A DNA stretch of 64,000 bases from Oscillibacter valericigenes (GTDB taxonomy: Bacteria > Bacillota > Clostridia > Oscillospirales > Oscillospiraceae), in contig NZ_JAFBIQ010000007.1 of assembly GCF_021531315.1 (NCBI RefSeq), forward strand, positions 26,636 through 90,635, written 5' to 3'. This document shows, in pieces, positions 41,175 to 50,461 of the stretch. Every line of letters begins with the position of its first letter. Position 1 is the first letter of the stretch. The position numbers and the translations under genes are program-made. The notes beneath the pieces are model-generated. The model did no database searches and had not been told where the DNA came from. It saw only the letters and a list, made by a program, of their open reading frames with translations.

Positions 41175-41852
41175 TCAATCCTTGAGGTAGTACCCCACGC
41201 CCCACTTGGTCATGATGTGCTCGGGCTCGGCGGGGTCGCGCTCGAGCTTTTCGCGCAGGCGGCGGATGTGAACATCCACCGTGCGGTAGTCTCCTGCATA
41301 GGTATAGCCCCACACAAGGTCCATCAGGTTTTCGCGCGAGTAGACGCGGTGGGGGTTCTTGATGAGCAGCTCTAAAATGTCGTATTCCTTCGCCGTCAGA
41401 TCGACGGGCGCGCCGTCGCGCAGCGCGATGCGCCGCTCGGTGTCGAGCGCGATGCCGCCGGCGGTCAGAAGCTCCGTGCGCTTTTGCGCGGTCTGTCCCG
41501 CGCGGCGCAGCAGCGCGCGTATGCGCGCCTTCAGCTCTAAAATGTTGAAGGGCTTGGTGATGTAGTCGTCCGCGCCGGACTCGAGGCCGATGATCTTGTC
41601 CGCATCCTCGCTGCGGGCGGTGAGCATGATGATCGGCACGGCGGAAAACTCGCGGATGCGCATACAGGCGCTCAGTCCGTCCACCTCCGGCATCATCAAA
41701 TCGAGAATGATGAGGTCGAAGCTCTCGCTCCTCGCCAGCTCGACGGCGGCCGCGCCGTCGAAGGCGGTCTCGACCTGATAGCCCTCGTTTTCAAGGTTGA
41801 ATTTGATGCCCTTGACGAGCAGCTTCTCGTCGTCCACCACTAAGATCTTCAT
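41175..41852 (-). CDS. OmpR/PhoB-family response regulator
   Basis: 225 residues. Receiver domain MKILVVDDEKLLVKGIKFNL with phosphoacceptor Asp51 (LIILDLMMPEVDGL) and the conserved Lys in DDYITKPFNILEL; winged-helix DNA-binding domain from about 125 (LTAKEYDILELLIKNPHRVY, GDYRTVDVHIRRLREKLERD, VGYYLKD). WalR-like in spacing. Partner of the downstream kinase. ATG 41852 overlaps the comEA stop by four bases, so comEA, regulator, kinase and lipoprotein form one operon. Confidence 0.94.
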   Translation of the reverse strand: MKILVVDDEKLLVKGIKFNLENEGYQVETAFDGAAAVELARSESFDLIILDLMMPEVDGLSACMRIREFSAVPIIMLTARSEDADKIIGLESGADDYITKPFNILELKARIRALLRRAGQTAQKRTELLTAGGIALDTERRIALRDGAPVDLTAKEYDILELLIKNPHRVYSRENLMDLVWGYTYAGDYRTVDVHIRRLREKLERDPAEPEHIMTKWGVGYYLKD

Positions 41853-42223
41853 GGCACATCGCCTCCTGTCGTAATTTGGTCGCGCATGGCGTCGAGCTTC
41901 GCGCTGCCGATGCCGCGCACATTCATCAGCTCATCAACGCTCTCGAAATCGCCGTGCTCGGCGCGGTAGTCCACGATCGTCTGCGCCAGCACAGGCCCGA
42001 TGCCGCTCACGCTCTCCAGCTCCTCGGCGCTCGCGGTGTTGATGTTCACAAGCACGCGCTCGGGTGCGACCTCCTCCCGCGCGGGTCGCTCGGTCTGTAC
42101 CGTATAGCCCTCCTGCTCGGTGCGGTTCGCGCCGAAGGTCAGATACAGCACGGCGGCGAGGAAGGCCAGCGTCACGAGCGCCAAAAAGAAATAGGTACCA
42201 CCGCTTTTTTCCTGCCGCTCCAT
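41849..42223 (-). CDS. comEA: ComEA-family DNA-binding protein
   Basis: 124 residues. One transmembrane helix (about 12-29) and a C-terminal double helix-hairpin-helix (VNINTASAEELESVSGIGPV, DFESVDELMNVRGIGSAKLD). ComEA binds incoming DNA at the outer face of the membrane during natural transformation. The middle SLBB domain of longer forms is absent. AGGAGGG stands 9 bases before the ATG. It heads the operon with the two-component genes; comEC is not in the window, so competence is not proven. Confidence 0.9.
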   Translation of the reverse strand: MERQEKSGGTYFFLALVTLAFLAAVLYLTFGANRTEQEGYTVQTERPAREEVAPERVLVNINTASAEELESVSGIGPVLAQTIVDYRAEHGDFESVDELMNVRGIGSAKLDAMRDQITTGGDVP

Positions 42224-42342
42224 GCTTGAACTCCCTCCTTTTTTTTGCTATACTGAAGGTCGAAACCGGTCGAAGGGCCGCGCTCCGTCCGCCGCGCAGC
42301 TCATTTCGATTTTTATTGTAACATAGTATGAGGTACATTTCC

Positions 42343-43707
42343 ATGAAAAAACGCCGCTTTTTTGCTCTTTTTTTGGTGCTCTGCCTGCTCACCTCCCTGC
42401 TGAGCGTGTCGGCCTCCGCCTTTGAGGAGATCGACGTCGACGCCCGCGCCGCCCTGCTTGTCGAGCAGGAGACCGGCGAGGTGCTGTACGCGAAGAACAT
42501 CCACGAGAAAAATTACCCCGCGAGCATCACCAAGCTGATGGTCGCGCTGCTGGTGTTCGAGGCCATCGACGCAGGCCAGCTCTCTCTCGACCAACCCATC
42601 ACCGCGCGCGAGAGCGCCTTCGCGGGCCTTAGCATCTACGGCAGCACCGCCGGCATCAAAGTCGGCGAGGTGCTGACGGTCGAGCAGCTTTTACAATGTA
42701 TGCTCATCGTCTCGGCGAACGAGGCGTGCAACATCCTCGCCGAGGCCGTGTGCGGCGAGGGCAATATCTCCCTCTTTGTGCAGCGGATGAACGAGCGCGC
42801 CGCCGCGCTCGGCTGCGAGAATACGCACTATGTCAACACCTCCGGCCTGCACGATCCCGACCACTACACCACCGCGTGGGACATCTATCTCATCACCCGC
42901 GCGCTGCTGCCCTACGATAAGTTTATGGAGATCTGCAACTCCAAGTCCGCCGAGATCCCCGCGACGGAGCACAACGAAAAGCATGTCCTCCACTCCACCA
43001 ACCGCCTGATCTCCAACTGGCGCGAGCTCGGCTACCTCTACCGCGACGCGCAGGGCATCAAAACCGGCTCGACCGAGGAGGCAGGCCACTGCCTCGTTTC
43101 CTCCGCCGTGCGCGGCGGCCGACGGCTTGTGAGCGTGGTGCTCGGCGCGGAGAAGGTCACGCTTGCCGACGGCAAGAGCACCCTCACCAAGAGCTTTTCC
43201 GAAACCAGCCGCCTTTTTGACTACGGCTTCGACAGCTTCTCCTCCCGCGAGATCATCTCCGTCGACGAGCCGGTGCGCGAGGTGCCGGTCGCACTCTCGA
43301 GCGAGGCGAACTATGTCGTCGTCCACCCCGCCGAGAGCATCACGAGGATGCTCCCGCGCGAGCTCGACCTCAGCGAGCTGGAGCGCGCCATCACCCTGCC
43401 CGAGAGCGTGGACGCTCCCATCGCCGCGGGCGACGAGCTGGGCGAGATGACCATTTCCTACAACGGCACCGCCTACGGCACGGTCAAGCTCCTTGCGCTC
43501 AGCGATGTGTCCGCCTCGTGGCTGCTGGTCGCCAAGCACAATGTGGTCGAATTTTTCTCCCGCACCGTCGTTAAGCTCGTGCTCGCCGCCGTCGTGCTGC
43601 TCCTTCTCGCGCTGCTTTTCCTGCGCGGCGCGGGGCGCGGTCGGCGCTACGGCAAGCACAGCCGCGGCCGCACCGTTTCCACCGGCTACCGCGGCCGCAG
43701 AAGATAA
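42343..43707 (+). CDS. D-alanyl-D-alanine carboxypeptidase (DacF/PBP5 type, peptidase S11)
   Basis: 454 residues from ATG 42343; AGG at 42331-42333 is its ribosome site and excludes ATG 42328. Signal peptide (FFALFLVLCLLTSLLSVSAS), then active-site SxxK in YPASITKLMVALLVF, SxN in LIVSANEACNILAEA and KTGS in QGIKTGSTEEAGHC. A PBP5 C-terminal beta domain follows, and a terminal transmembrane segment (VKLVLAAVVLLLLALLFLRG) with a basic tail. It trims pentapeptide stems of peptidoglycan. Divergent from the comEA operon. Confidence 0.95.
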   Translation: MKKRRFFALFLVLCLLTSLLSVSASAFEEIDVDARAALLVEQETGEVLYAKNIHEKNYPASITKLMVALLVFEAIDAGQLSLDQPITARESAFAGLSIYGSTAGIKVGEVLTVEQLLQCMLIVSANEACNILAEAVCGEGNISLFVQRMNERAAALGCENTHYVNTSGLHDPDHYTTAWDIYLITRALLPYDKFMEICNSKSAEIPATEHNEKHVLHSTNRLISNWRELGYLYRDAQGIKTGSTEEAGHCLVSSAVRGGRRLVSVVLGAEKVTLADGKSTLTKSFSETSRLFDYGFDSFSSREIISVDEPVREVPVALSSEANYVVVHPAESITRMLPRELDLSELERAITLPESVDAPIAAGDELGEMTISYNGTAYGTVKLLALSDVSASWLLVAKHNVVEFFSRTVVKLVLAAVVLLLLALLFLRGAGRGRRYGKHSRGRTVSTGYRGRRR

Positions 43708-43728
43708 GGCGCAAAAGGAGGCGCTCCC

Positions 43729-44964
43729 ATGAAATATCTTGTCATCATCGGCGACGGCATGGCCGATAACCCTGTCGAGGCCCTCGGCGGCAAAACGCCG
43801 CTGGAAACCGCCCGCATCCCCACCATCGACTCCCTCGCCGCGCGCGGCACGGTCGGCAGCACCGTCAACTGCCCCAAGCCGCTGCCCGCAGGCAGCGAGA
43901 CCGCCATCCTCTCCATCTTCGGCTGCGATCCGCTCCGCCACTTCTCCGGCCGCTCGCCGATGGAGGCCGCCGCCATCGGGCTCAAGCTCGTCCCCGGCGA
44001 TGCTGCGTTCCGCTGCAACCTCGTCGCGCTCGAGCCGGGCGATCAGCCCTTCGAGGAAAAGCGCATCCTCTCCCACTCCGCGGGCTCCATCGCAGGGCAG
44101 GATGCGCTCGATGTGGTCGCCGCGCTCAACGCCGACCCCGATTTCTCCGCCGCGCTCCGCGCCGCGGATCTGTACATCGACCCCAGCCCCTCCTTCCGTC
44201 CGCTGGCGGTCAAGCACCGCTGCGACCCGAGCGGCGTGAGCTTTGTCCCGCCGCACGACCACCTCGGCGAGGTCATCGGACCGCTGCTCCCGCACGGAAA
44301 GGACGCCACACAGGCTAAGGTCTTTGCCGACCTCATGCGCCTTGCCAACCGCGTGCTCGAGCATCACCCCGTCACCGAAAAGCGCCGCGCCGCGGGCAAA
44401 TCAGGCGCGAACGGCATCTGGTTCTGGGCAGCGGGCACCGCGATGCAGCTCCCGAACTTTTGCGAGGAATACGGCTGCGGCGGCGCGGTGGTCAGCGCCG
44501 TACCCCTCTGCCACGGCATCGGCGTGCTGCGCGGCCTTGAGATGGTCACGGTCGAGGGCGCGACCGGCGAGCTGGACACGAACTTTGAGGGCAAATTGGA
44601 GGCCACCTGGGCAAATCTCCAAAAATACGACTTTGTCTGCCTGCACTTGGAGGCGCCCGACGAGTGTACCCATAACGGCGACCTCGAGGGCAAGGTACAG
44701 GCGATCGAATGGCTCGACAGCCGCCTCGTCCGCCCCCTCATCGAGCGGCTGGATGCGGCGCGCATGGACTACCGCCTGCTCCTCCTCTCCGACCATAAGA
44801 CGCTCACCGCCACCCGCGGGCACGACGGCGATCCCGTCCCCTATCTGCTCTACGACAGCCGCATCGACAGCGGCAGCGGCGGCGTATACACCGAAAAGGC
44901 CGGTGAAAGCGGCCCCTTCGTCGCGCGCGGCTGCGAGCTGCTGCACCTGCTCTTCGAGCGCTGA
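43729..44964 (+). CDS. apgM: Cofactor-independent phosphoglycerate mutase (ApgM/archaeal type)
   Basis: 411 residues. Alkaline-phosphatase superfamily: N-terminal MKYLVIIGDGMADNPVEALG with metal-binding Asp, the Ser region PLPAGSETAILSIFGCDPLR, and C-terminal DFVCLHLEAPDECTHNGDLE and LLLLSDHKTLTATRGHDGDP with metal-binding His/Asp. It interconverts 3- and 2-phosphoglycerate in glycolysis without 2,3-bisphosphoglycerate. Many Clostridia carry this type, sometimes annotated as homoserine-kinase-related. AAAGGAGG lies before ATG 43729, 21 bases after the peptidase stop, so co-transcription is likely. Confidence 0.92.
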   Translation: MKYLVIIGDGMADNPVEALGGKTPLETARIPTIDSLAARGTVGSTVNCPKPLPAGSETAILSIFGCDPLRHFSGRSPMEAAAIGLKLVPGDAAFRCNLVALEPGDQPFEEKRILSHSAGSIAGQDALDVVAALNADPDFSAALRAADLYIDPSPSFRPLAVKHRCDPSGVSFVPPHDHLGEVIGPLLPHGKDATQAKVFADLMRLANRVLEHHPVTEKRRAAGKSGANGIWFWAAGTAMQLPNFCEEYGCGGAVVSAVPLCHGIGVLRGLEMVTVEGATGELDTNFEGKLEATWANLQKYDFVCLHLEAPDECTHNGDLEGKVQAIEWLDSRLVRPLIERLDAARMDYRLLLLSDHKTLTATRGHDGDPVPYLLYDSRIDSGSGGVYTEKAGESGPFVARGCELLHLLFER

Positions 44965-44987
44965 GCGCAGATTTTTCCATAACCACA

Positions 44988-45024
44988 AAAAGGGGCAGCC
45001 GCTCAAAGCGGCTGCCCCTTCGTT
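44988..45024. terminator. Bidirectional terminator between apgM and clpC
   Basis: AAGGGGCAGCCGCT / AGCGGCTGCCCCTT hairpin flanked by A- and T-rich bases. It serves the convergent apgM and clpC genes and overlaps the last codons of clpC. Confidence 0.85.
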
Positions 45025-47504
45025 TCGCCTGCCACGGCAGGAACGGCAAGCAGCCGTTCCTCCCGCGCGACGCATATCCTTCCCTCTTCTGCGCGGACGC
45101 AGACGCAGTCCCCCGCCGCCACCGCGCCGGAGAGCAGCAGCTCCGCCACAGCGTCCTCCACCTCCGTGCGGATCACGCGGCGCAGCGGCCGCGCGCCGTA
45201 GAGCGGATCGAAGCCCTCCTCCGCGATGCGCTCCACCGCCGATTTCTCCGCTGTCAGCGTGATACCGCACGCCGCGGCGCGCCGCACCGTGGCGTCGAGC
45301 AGCCGCCGCGCGATGGCGGCGATCTCCTCTCGGCTCAGCCGACGAAACACCACGGTCGAGTCGATGCGGTTGAGAAATTCTGGCTTGAAGGTATGCCGCA
45401 GCTCCGCCGTCACCGTTTCCTTCACGCGCGCAAACTCCCCGTCGCCGCTCTCCGCAGACGCAAAGCCGAGCCGCGCGGCGGTCGAGGTGATGGCTTTCGC
45501 CCCCACGTTTGAGGTCATCACGAGCACCGTGCTGCGAAAGTCCACGCGCCGTCCCTGCGCGTCGGTCAGCACGCCGTCCTCCAGGATTTGCAGCAGCAGG
45601 TCCCACACATCCTCGTGCGCCTTTTCGATCTCATCAAAGAGCACCACCGACCATGGACGGCGGCGCACCTTTTCCGTGAGCTGTCCGCCCTCGTCGTAGC
45701 CGACATAGCCCGGCGGCGCGCCGACGAGCCTTGAGACCGTGTGCCGCTCCATATATTCCGACATATCCAGCCGCACGAGCGCGTCCTCGTCGCCGAACAC
45801 CGCCTCGGCCAGCGCGCGGCACAGCTCTGTCTTGCCGACGCCCGTGGGGCCGAGGAAGAGAAACGAGCCGACCGGCCGTTTCGGGTCGCGCAGCCCCGCG
45901 CGCGCCCGCCGCAGCGCGCGGGCGACCTCCCGCACCGCCTCGTCCTGCCCCACCACGCGCGCGTGGAGCGTTCTTTCCAGATGCGCCAGCCGCTCGCTCT
46001 CACGCTCCGTCAGGCGCGTCACAGGCACGCCCGTCCACGCGGAGACCACGGCGGCAACATCCTGCTCGCCCACCGTGCTCTGTTTCTCGCGCTGTGCGCG
46101 CCGAAGCCTTTCGCGCTCCCGCCTCGCCTGCTCGCGGCAGCTCTGCGCCGCGTCGCGCAGCATGGCGGCGCGCGCGTAATCCTGCGCCTCCACAGCGGCG
46201 GAGCGGTCGCGCTCCGCCTCGGCGGCCTTATGCTCCATCGCGCGCAGCTCCGGCGAATCGGGCCGCTCGCCCATGCGCACGCGGCTTGCCGCCTCGTCCA
46301 TCAGATCTACCGCCTTGTCGGGCAGAAAGCGCCCCGCGAGATAGCGGCGCGAGAGCGCTACGGCGGCGGCAAGCGCCTCGTCGGAGATACGCAGCCGATG
46401 ATGGCTCTCGTAGCGCGGACGCAGCGCGCGCAAGATCTCCAGCGCCTGCTCCTCGGTCGGTTCACCGACCGTCACGGGCTGAAAGCGGCGCTCGAGCGCC
46501 GCGTCCTTCTCAATATATTTTCGATACTCGGCAAGCGTCGTCGCGCCGACCACGCGGATTTCTCCGCGTCCGAGCGCGGGCTTGAGGATATTCGCCGCGT
46601 CCACCGCGCCCTCGGCGCTGCCCGCGCCGACGATGGTGTGCAGCTCGTCGAGAAACAGGATGACATTGCCCTCGCGCCGCACCTCGTCGATGAGCGACTT
46701 CACACGCTCCTCAAATTCGCCGCGGTACTTCGTCCCCGCGACCATGGCGGAGAGGTCGAGCGCGAGCAGGCGCTTATCGAGCAGCTCCTCCGGCGCCTCC
46801 CCCGCGGCAATGCGCTGGGCGAGCCCCTCGGCCACCGCCGTTTTGCCCACGCCCGGCTCGCCGATGAGCACGGGGTTATTCTTCGTGCGGCGCGAGAGGA
46901 TCTGCATCGCGCGCGTGATCTCCGCCTCGCGCCCGATCACGGGGTCAAGCTGCCCCAGACGCGCCATCGCGGTCAGATCGCGGGCAAATTCCGCCAGCCC
47001 GCGACCGCGCTTGCCGCCCTCATTCTCGCGCAGCATCCGACTTCCCTCCTTCGCCGCCATGCGCGGCGTTTCGTTGATCCGCTGCACCACAGCGGCATAA
47101 AGGCGCTTGGTGTCGGCTCCCTCCGCCGCAAGCAGCCGCGTGGCCATGCTGCCGCTGTCGCGCAGCAGCCCCAGCAGCAGATGCTCCGTTCCGATGCGCG
47201 GACTTCCAAAGCGCATCGCCTCGGCGACCGCCAGCTCCACCGCGCTGCGTGCGCGGGGCGTCAGCCCCTGCGAGGGCAGGCTGCCCGAAAGCCCCTGCCC
47301 CACCGTGCGCACGAGCTGCGCGCGCAGCGACTCCTCGGTGACGCCCGCCTCATTGAGCGCGCGGCAGGCCGCGCCGCCGTCCGCGCGCAGCAGGCCGAGC
47401 AGCAGGTGCTCACAGCCGACATAGCCGTGGCCCAGCTCCAGCGCCGCCTCCTGCGCCAGGCGCAGCGCGCTCTCCGCACGCGGGGTAAATTTCTGTTCCG
47501 CCAT
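45003..47504 (-). CDS. clpC: ATP-dependent Clp protease ATP-binding subunit ClpC
   Basis: 833 residues from ATG 47504 (GGAGGGGGGAG directly upstream; an upstream extension lacks homology). Two N-terminal Clp_N repeats ([38 protein letters not shown]), AAA-1 with Walker [21 protein letters not shown], a middle region with a UVR-like coil ([20 protein letters not shown]), AAA-2 with [20 protein letters not shown] and [20 protein letters not shown]. It unfolds substrates for ClpP. The McsA-McsB-CtsR neighbours of Bacillus are absent; the gene stands alone. Confidence 0.94.
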   Translation of the reverse strand: MAEQKFTPRAESALRLAQEAALELGHGYVGCEHLLLGLLRADGGAACRALNEAGVTEESLRAQLVRTVGQGLSGSLPSQGLTPRARSAVELAVAEAMRFGSPRIGTEHLLLGLLRDSGSMATRLLAAEGADTKRLYAAVVQRINETPRMAAKEGSRMLRENEGGKRGRGLAEFARDLTAMARLGQLDPVIGREAEITRAMQILSRRTKNNPVLIGEPGVGKTAVAEGLAQRIAAGEAPEELLDKRLLALDLSAMVAGTKYRGEFEERVKSLIDEVRREGNVILFLDELHTIVGAGSAEGAVDAANILKPALGRGEIRVVGATTLAEYRKYIEKDAALERRFQPVTVGEPTEEQALEILRALRPRYESHHRLRISDEALAAAVALSRRYLAGRFLPDKAVDLMDEAASRVRMGERPDSPELRAMEHKAAEAERDRSAAVEAQDYARAAMLRDAAQSCREQARRERERLRRAQREKQSTVGEQDVAAVVSAWTGVPVTRLTERESERLAHLERTLHARVVGQDEAVREVARALRRARAGLRDPKRPVGSFLFLGPTGVGKTELCRALAEAVFGDEDALVRLDMSEYMERHTVSRLVGAPPGYVGYDEGGQLTEKVRRRPWSVVLFDEIEKAHEDVWDLLLQILEDGVLTDAQGRRVDFRSTVLVMTSNVGAKAITSTAARLGFASAESGDGEFARVKETVTAELRHTFKPEFLNRIDSTVVFRRLSREEIAAIARRLLDATVRRAAACGITLTAEKSAVERIAEEGFDPLYGARPLRRVIRTEVEDAVAELLLSGAVAAGDCVCVRAEEGRICVAREERLLAVPAVAGETKGQPL

Positions 47505-47628
47505 ATTCTCCCCCCTCCGAGCGCATTTTCTCCCGCCGCGTCGGTTTTTAGACAGGCTTTCCTGCATTTTCTTGGCGAAATTCTCAAAATTTTTTGGCGA
47601 AATCAGCAAGTTTTCCGCATACTTTCTC

Positions 47629-47657
47629 TTGCATTTTCGCTCCTTGCCGTGTACAAT
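47629..47657 (+). promoter_or_regulatory. Promoter of the ferredoxin gene
   Basis: TTGCAT (47629-47634), 17-base spacer, TACAAT (47652-47657), 30 bases before the ferredoxin ATG. Confidence 0.75.
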
Positions 47658-47686
47658 AGGCATATCAATCAAATGGAGGTGCTCTC

Positions 47687-47857
47687 ATGGCTTACAAAAT
47701 CAGTTCTGCCTGCGTCAGCTGCGGTGCTTGCGCGGATGCTTGCCCCGTCGGTGCGATCTCTCAGGGCGATTCCCAGTATCAGATCGATGCCGGTGCCTGC
47801 CTGGACTGCGGTTCCTGCGCGGATACCTGCCCGAACGGTGCGATCTCTCAGGAGTAA
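47687..47857 (+). CDS. 2[4Fe-4S] ferredoxin
   Basis: 56 residues, the classic clostridial size. Two CxxCxxCxxxCP clusters: ACVSCGACADACPVGAIS and ACLDCGSCADTCPNGAIS, symmetric halves of a duplicated fold. It carries low-potential electrons between enzymes such as pyruvate:ferredoxin oxidoreductase, hydrogenase and, in butyrate formers, the Bcd-Etf bifurcating complex encoded at 54397-57521. AATGGAGG lies 7-9 bases before the ATG. It has its own promoter and terminator, so it is monocistronic. Confidence 0.97.
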   Translation: MAYKISSACVSCGACADACPVGAISQGDSQYQIDAGACLDCGSCADTCPNGAISQE

Positions 47858-47873
47858 GGTCTACTTAAAAAAA

Positions 47874-47906
47874 TAAAGACGCGCCAAGGCGCGTCTTTAT
47901 TTTTTC
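47874..47906 (+). terminator. Terminator of the ferredoxin gene
   Basis: AAAGACGCGCC / GGCGCGTCTTT hairpin followed by ATTTTTTCC. Confidence 0.9.
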
Positions 47907-47923
47907 CCCATCGGGAGGATGCT

Positions 47924-48625
47924 ATGGAACGCAAGGACTATCTACGGCAGGGCGGCCCCTGCTTTTATTTCGATACCGAGCTTTTCCCGCCGACGACCGA
48001 CAGCTTTGCGCTCGGCTATTTTGCCGCGCCCAGACGCGGCGAGCGCGTCTGCGACCTCGGCAGCGGCACGGGCCTGCTCGGCACGCTCCTGCTCGCGCGC
48101 GAGCCCTCGCTCACGCTCTGCTGCGTGGAGCAAAGCGCTGCGGCGAGCGCGCTCGCGGAAAAGACCTTCGCCGATAACGGCTGGGCGCAGCGCGTGACGC
48201 TGCGCGTCGGCGACCTGCGCGAGGCCGCCGCGCTCCCCGCCGCGGGCAGCATGGACTACGCGCTCTCCAATCCGCCGTACTATCCCGCGCACAGCGGCGC
48301 GAGCGCCGCAAGCCCCGCGCGTCAGGCCGCGCGGGAGGAGGTCGGCTGCACGCTCGACGAGGTCTGCGCCGCGGCGGCGCGGGTGCTGCGCTGGGGCGGG
48401 CGCTTTGCGCTCGTCCACAAGCCCGAGCGGCTGACCGATCTGCTCTGTTCGCTGCGCGCGCACGGCATGGAGCCGAAGCGGCTGCGCTTTGTGCTCTCCG
48501 CGCGGGAGGGCGCGCCCTCGCTCGTGCTGGTGGAGGCGCGGCGCGGCGGCAAAAGCGGACTATCGGTAGAGCCGATGCTCACCATCGGCTCTGCCGATTG
48601 GGATAAAGTCTACTTTCGGACATGA
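47924..48625 (+). CDS. tRNA1(Val) adenine-N6-methyltransferase-like protein (TrmN6/YabB)
   Basis: 233 residues. Rossmann-type SAM-binding motif VCDLGSGTGLLGTLLLA, acidic CCVEQSAAA and the N6-adenine catalytic NPPY in YALSNPPYYPAHSG, as in TrmN6 and B. subtilis YabB, which modify A37 of a tRNA. GGGAGG lies 7 bases before ATG 47924. It sits between two terminators, so it is probably expressed by itself or by readthrough from the ferredoxin promoter. Other NPPY methyltransferases (HemK, RsmC) differ in length and N-terminus. Confidence 0.85.
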   Translation: MERKDYLRQGGPCFYFDTELFPPTTDSFALGYFAAPRRGERVCDLGSGTGLLGTLLLAREPSLTLCCVEQSAAASALAEKTFADNGWAQRVTLRVGDLREAAALPAAGSMDYALSNPPYYPAHSGASAASPARQAAREEVGCTLDEVCAAAARVLRWGGRFALVHKPERLTDLLCSLRAHGMEPKRLRFVLSAREGAPSLVLVEARRGGKSGLSVEPMLTIGSADWDKVYFRT

Positions 48626-48626
48626 A

Positions 48627-48657
48627 AAAGGACGCTCAAAAGAGCGTCCTTTTCGCT
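48627..48657. terminator. Terminator between the methyltransferase and serpin genes
   Basis: AAAGGACGCTC / GAGCGTCCTTT hairpin with an A-run before and TTTTCGC after, between two convergent genes. Confidence 0.85.
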
Positions 48658-50127
48658 TTATGCCATCGTGTTGACCGTGCCGACGAACAGCGGCAGGCCG
48701 TCCGCGCCGGAAATGGCGAAGGCGAACGGTCGGTTCAAATTCATCTCCACGACCGGCAGCTCCTCCGGCATCGCGGCCTCTGCAGTGTCTATGGCGGTGA
48801 ACGCTGCGGCCTCGCAGCCCTCCTCGTCGATCTTCACGCGGGCGGCGTGCTGCACCTGCGTGACCTCCACCGGCACGGCAAAATCCGCGAGCGGCGAGAA
48901 GTCCGCCCGCTCAAAATCGAATACATCGGTCACGCCGATGGCTTCCATCGCTTTTGTCAGCTCTAAGTTGGAGCCGACATCAAACTTCGGCACGCTCCAG
49001 TTGAGCATCGCCGTCTGCACCCTGTCGTTCTCATACACGCCGGTGAAGAGGTCGGTCAGCGCCGCCTCGCTGCGCAGCAGCGGCGTGAGCGCCGCGCCCT
49101 CGTCGGGCAGGAGGAAGTTCATGCGCGCGCCGTAGCGGAAGGAGAGCTGCGCGACGGTGTAATTCTCCCCGCGGACATAGCCGCTGCGGTCCTTCGTTTT
49201 GTGCATGAAGTCCACGCGCTGCGCCGCGCCGTCGGCGGCTGTGAAGGTGTCCTCGCTCGTGGCGCCGTCGTAAAATTCATCGCTCCAGCGGTCCTTGAAG
49301 TAGAGCGCGGAGAGCAGCAGCATCACAGTCTGCGAATCGGTTTCGACGCTCTTCGCCGCGTCCGCAAGGAGCCCGCCGGTGTTCTCGCTCAGCCACGCCT
49401 GCACCGCCTTGTTGGTGCCGTCCGCCCCCATCGGGACGCTGTAAACCGAGGCGTAGTAGTCGCGCGCAAGGCGCTCGACCGTATCGCTCTTGTATGTCTC
49501 TCCCTCGCTGAGCCAAAGGGAGTTGGCGAGTCGGAGCTTTTCGGTCTCGGTGTCGGCGTAGAGCGTGCGCCAAAGCGCGTTCGCGGTGGTGCGGACGGTC
49601 TCCTCATCCGGCGCGCCGAGCAGGTCGAGAAGCTGGGCGCGGGTGTCGCCCGCCGTCGTTTCGCTGAGCATGGCGAGGGCAAGGTAGAGGTTTGCGGGAG
49701 AGTAGACGACATTCTCGCGCTCCTCTCCGCCGAGCAGCTTCGAGACCGTCTTGAGGCTGTAAGATAGCAGCGCGGGCGTCATCGCCTCGTCCACGCCCTC
49801 GCCGCGCAGCGCCTTCACCGCGTCGACATAGGCGATCCGGCGCGCCTCGAAATCATCCCACAGCGCGTTCTGCGCCTTGTTGTATTCCTCCTCGCCCAGC
49901 TTGTCGTAGTCGAGCTTTTCGAGGGCGGCGTCTATCTCCGCCCAGCTCGGCTCGGCGGGTAGCTCGGGCAGCTCGACCTCGGCGAGCGCATATTGGCTCA
50001 GCAGCTTCGCGCCCTCGCCGTTGTCTGCCGGCTTGCTCGGGCCGTCGCCGCCAGGCGCGGGCGGAGTCTGCGCGCAGCCTGTGAGCGCAAGCGTCAGGCA
50101 GATCAAAAGTGCCAGAAATCGTTTCAT
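48658..50127 (-). CDS. Serpin-family serine protease inhibitor, lipoprotein
   Basis: 489 residues. Lipoprotein signal (MKRFLALLICLTLALTGC), an extra N-terminal region of ~110 residues, then the serpin fold: NVVYSPANLYLALAMLSETT, TANALWRTLY, SALYFKDRWSDEFYDGATSE and VPKFDVGSNLELTKAMEAIG. The reactive-centre loop has an inhibitory hinge, KIDEEGCEAAAFTAIDTAEA, followed by AMPEELPVVEMNLNRPFAFA. The small, alanine-rich hinge fits an active inhibitor. Gut commensals such as bifidobacteria use serpins against host or neighbour proteases. AAGGAGG precedes the ATG. Confidence 0.93.
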   Translation of the reverse strand: MKRFLALLICLTLALTGCAQTPPAPGGDGPSKPADNGEGAKLLSQYALAEVELPELPAEPSWAEIDAALEKLDYDKLGEEEYNKAQNALWDDFEARRIAYVDAVKALRGEGVDEAMTPALLSYSLKTVSKLLGGEERENVVYSPANLYLALAMLSETTAGDTRAQLLDLLGAPDEETVRTTANALWRTLYADTETEKLRLANSLWLSEGETYKSDTVERLARDYYASVYSVPMGADGTNKAVQAWLSENTGGLLADAAKSVETDSQTVMLLLSALYFKDRWSDEFYDGATSEDTFTAADGAAQRVDFMHKTKDRSGYVRGENYTVAQLSFRYGARMNFLLPDEGAALTPLLRSEAALTDLFTGVYENDRVQTAMLNWSVPKFDVGSNLELTKAMEAIGVTDVFDFERADFSPLADFAVPVEVTQVQHAARVKIDEEGCEAAAFTAIDTAEAAMPEELPVVEMNLNRPFAFAISGADGLPLFVGTVNTMA

Positions 50128-50231
50128 CTCGTTGTGCCTCCTTGTGCGTTATGCTGCTTTAGACGCGCGGCGAGAGGAAAAAGTTCCCGCTTTTGGAAAA
50201 ATTGTTTCGCCGCGCCCTATTTCACGCCCTA

Positions 50232-50355
50232 TTTCGCGCCCGCAGGCGCGAAATCAAATAAAATCGTTTTTGCCGCGCTCGCGCGTATCCGCCCCCTGCA
50301 TTTCGCGCCCGCAGGCGCGAAATCAAATTGAATCGTTTTTGCCGCGCTCGCGCGC
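50232..50355 (+). repeat. Two tandem copies of a hairpin-bearing repeat
   Basis: Units at 50232-50287 and 50301-50355 (period 69) share TTTCGCGCCCGCAGGCGCGA, then AATCAAAT, and later CGTTTTTGCCGCGCTCGCGC. Each has a perfect palindrome (TTTCGCGCC/GGCGCGAAA). A partial third unit starts near 50221. REP-like; function unknown. Confidence 0.8.
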
Positions 50356-50430
50356 GTGGCAAAAACTCCCCGGCCCAAGCGCCTTGGGCGCTGCCGCCAG
50401 TGAACGACTTCACTGGCGAGGGGGAATCTA

Positions 50431-50458
50431 AAGGGGGGACTTTCGTCCCCCCTTTAAG
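50431..50458 (-). terminator. Terminator of proS
   Basis: AAAGGGGGGAC / GTCCCCCCTTT hairpin directly below the proS stop at 50462. The T-tract is short. Confidence 0.7.
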
Positions 50459-50461
50459 CCC

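Larger units (their letters stand above)
50128..50461. other. Intergenic stretch with a tandem hairpin repeat
   Basis: No gene. It contains the direct repeat at 50232-50355 and the proS terminator at 50431-50457; the part next to the serpin ATG holds its ribosome site and probably its promoter, which I cannot pinpoint. Confidence 0.5.

Noticed and set aside
45741..47876. 711-codon plus-strand open frame opposite clpC
   Set aside because: Antisense shadow of a GC-rich gene: low-complexity Arg/Ala/His-rich translation, no ribosome site, and clpC on the other strand is unmistakable.
50232..50355. Possible CRISPR array
   Set aside because: Only two full units, the repeat itself is longer than the spacer, the intervening sequence is not spacer-like, and no cas genes are near.
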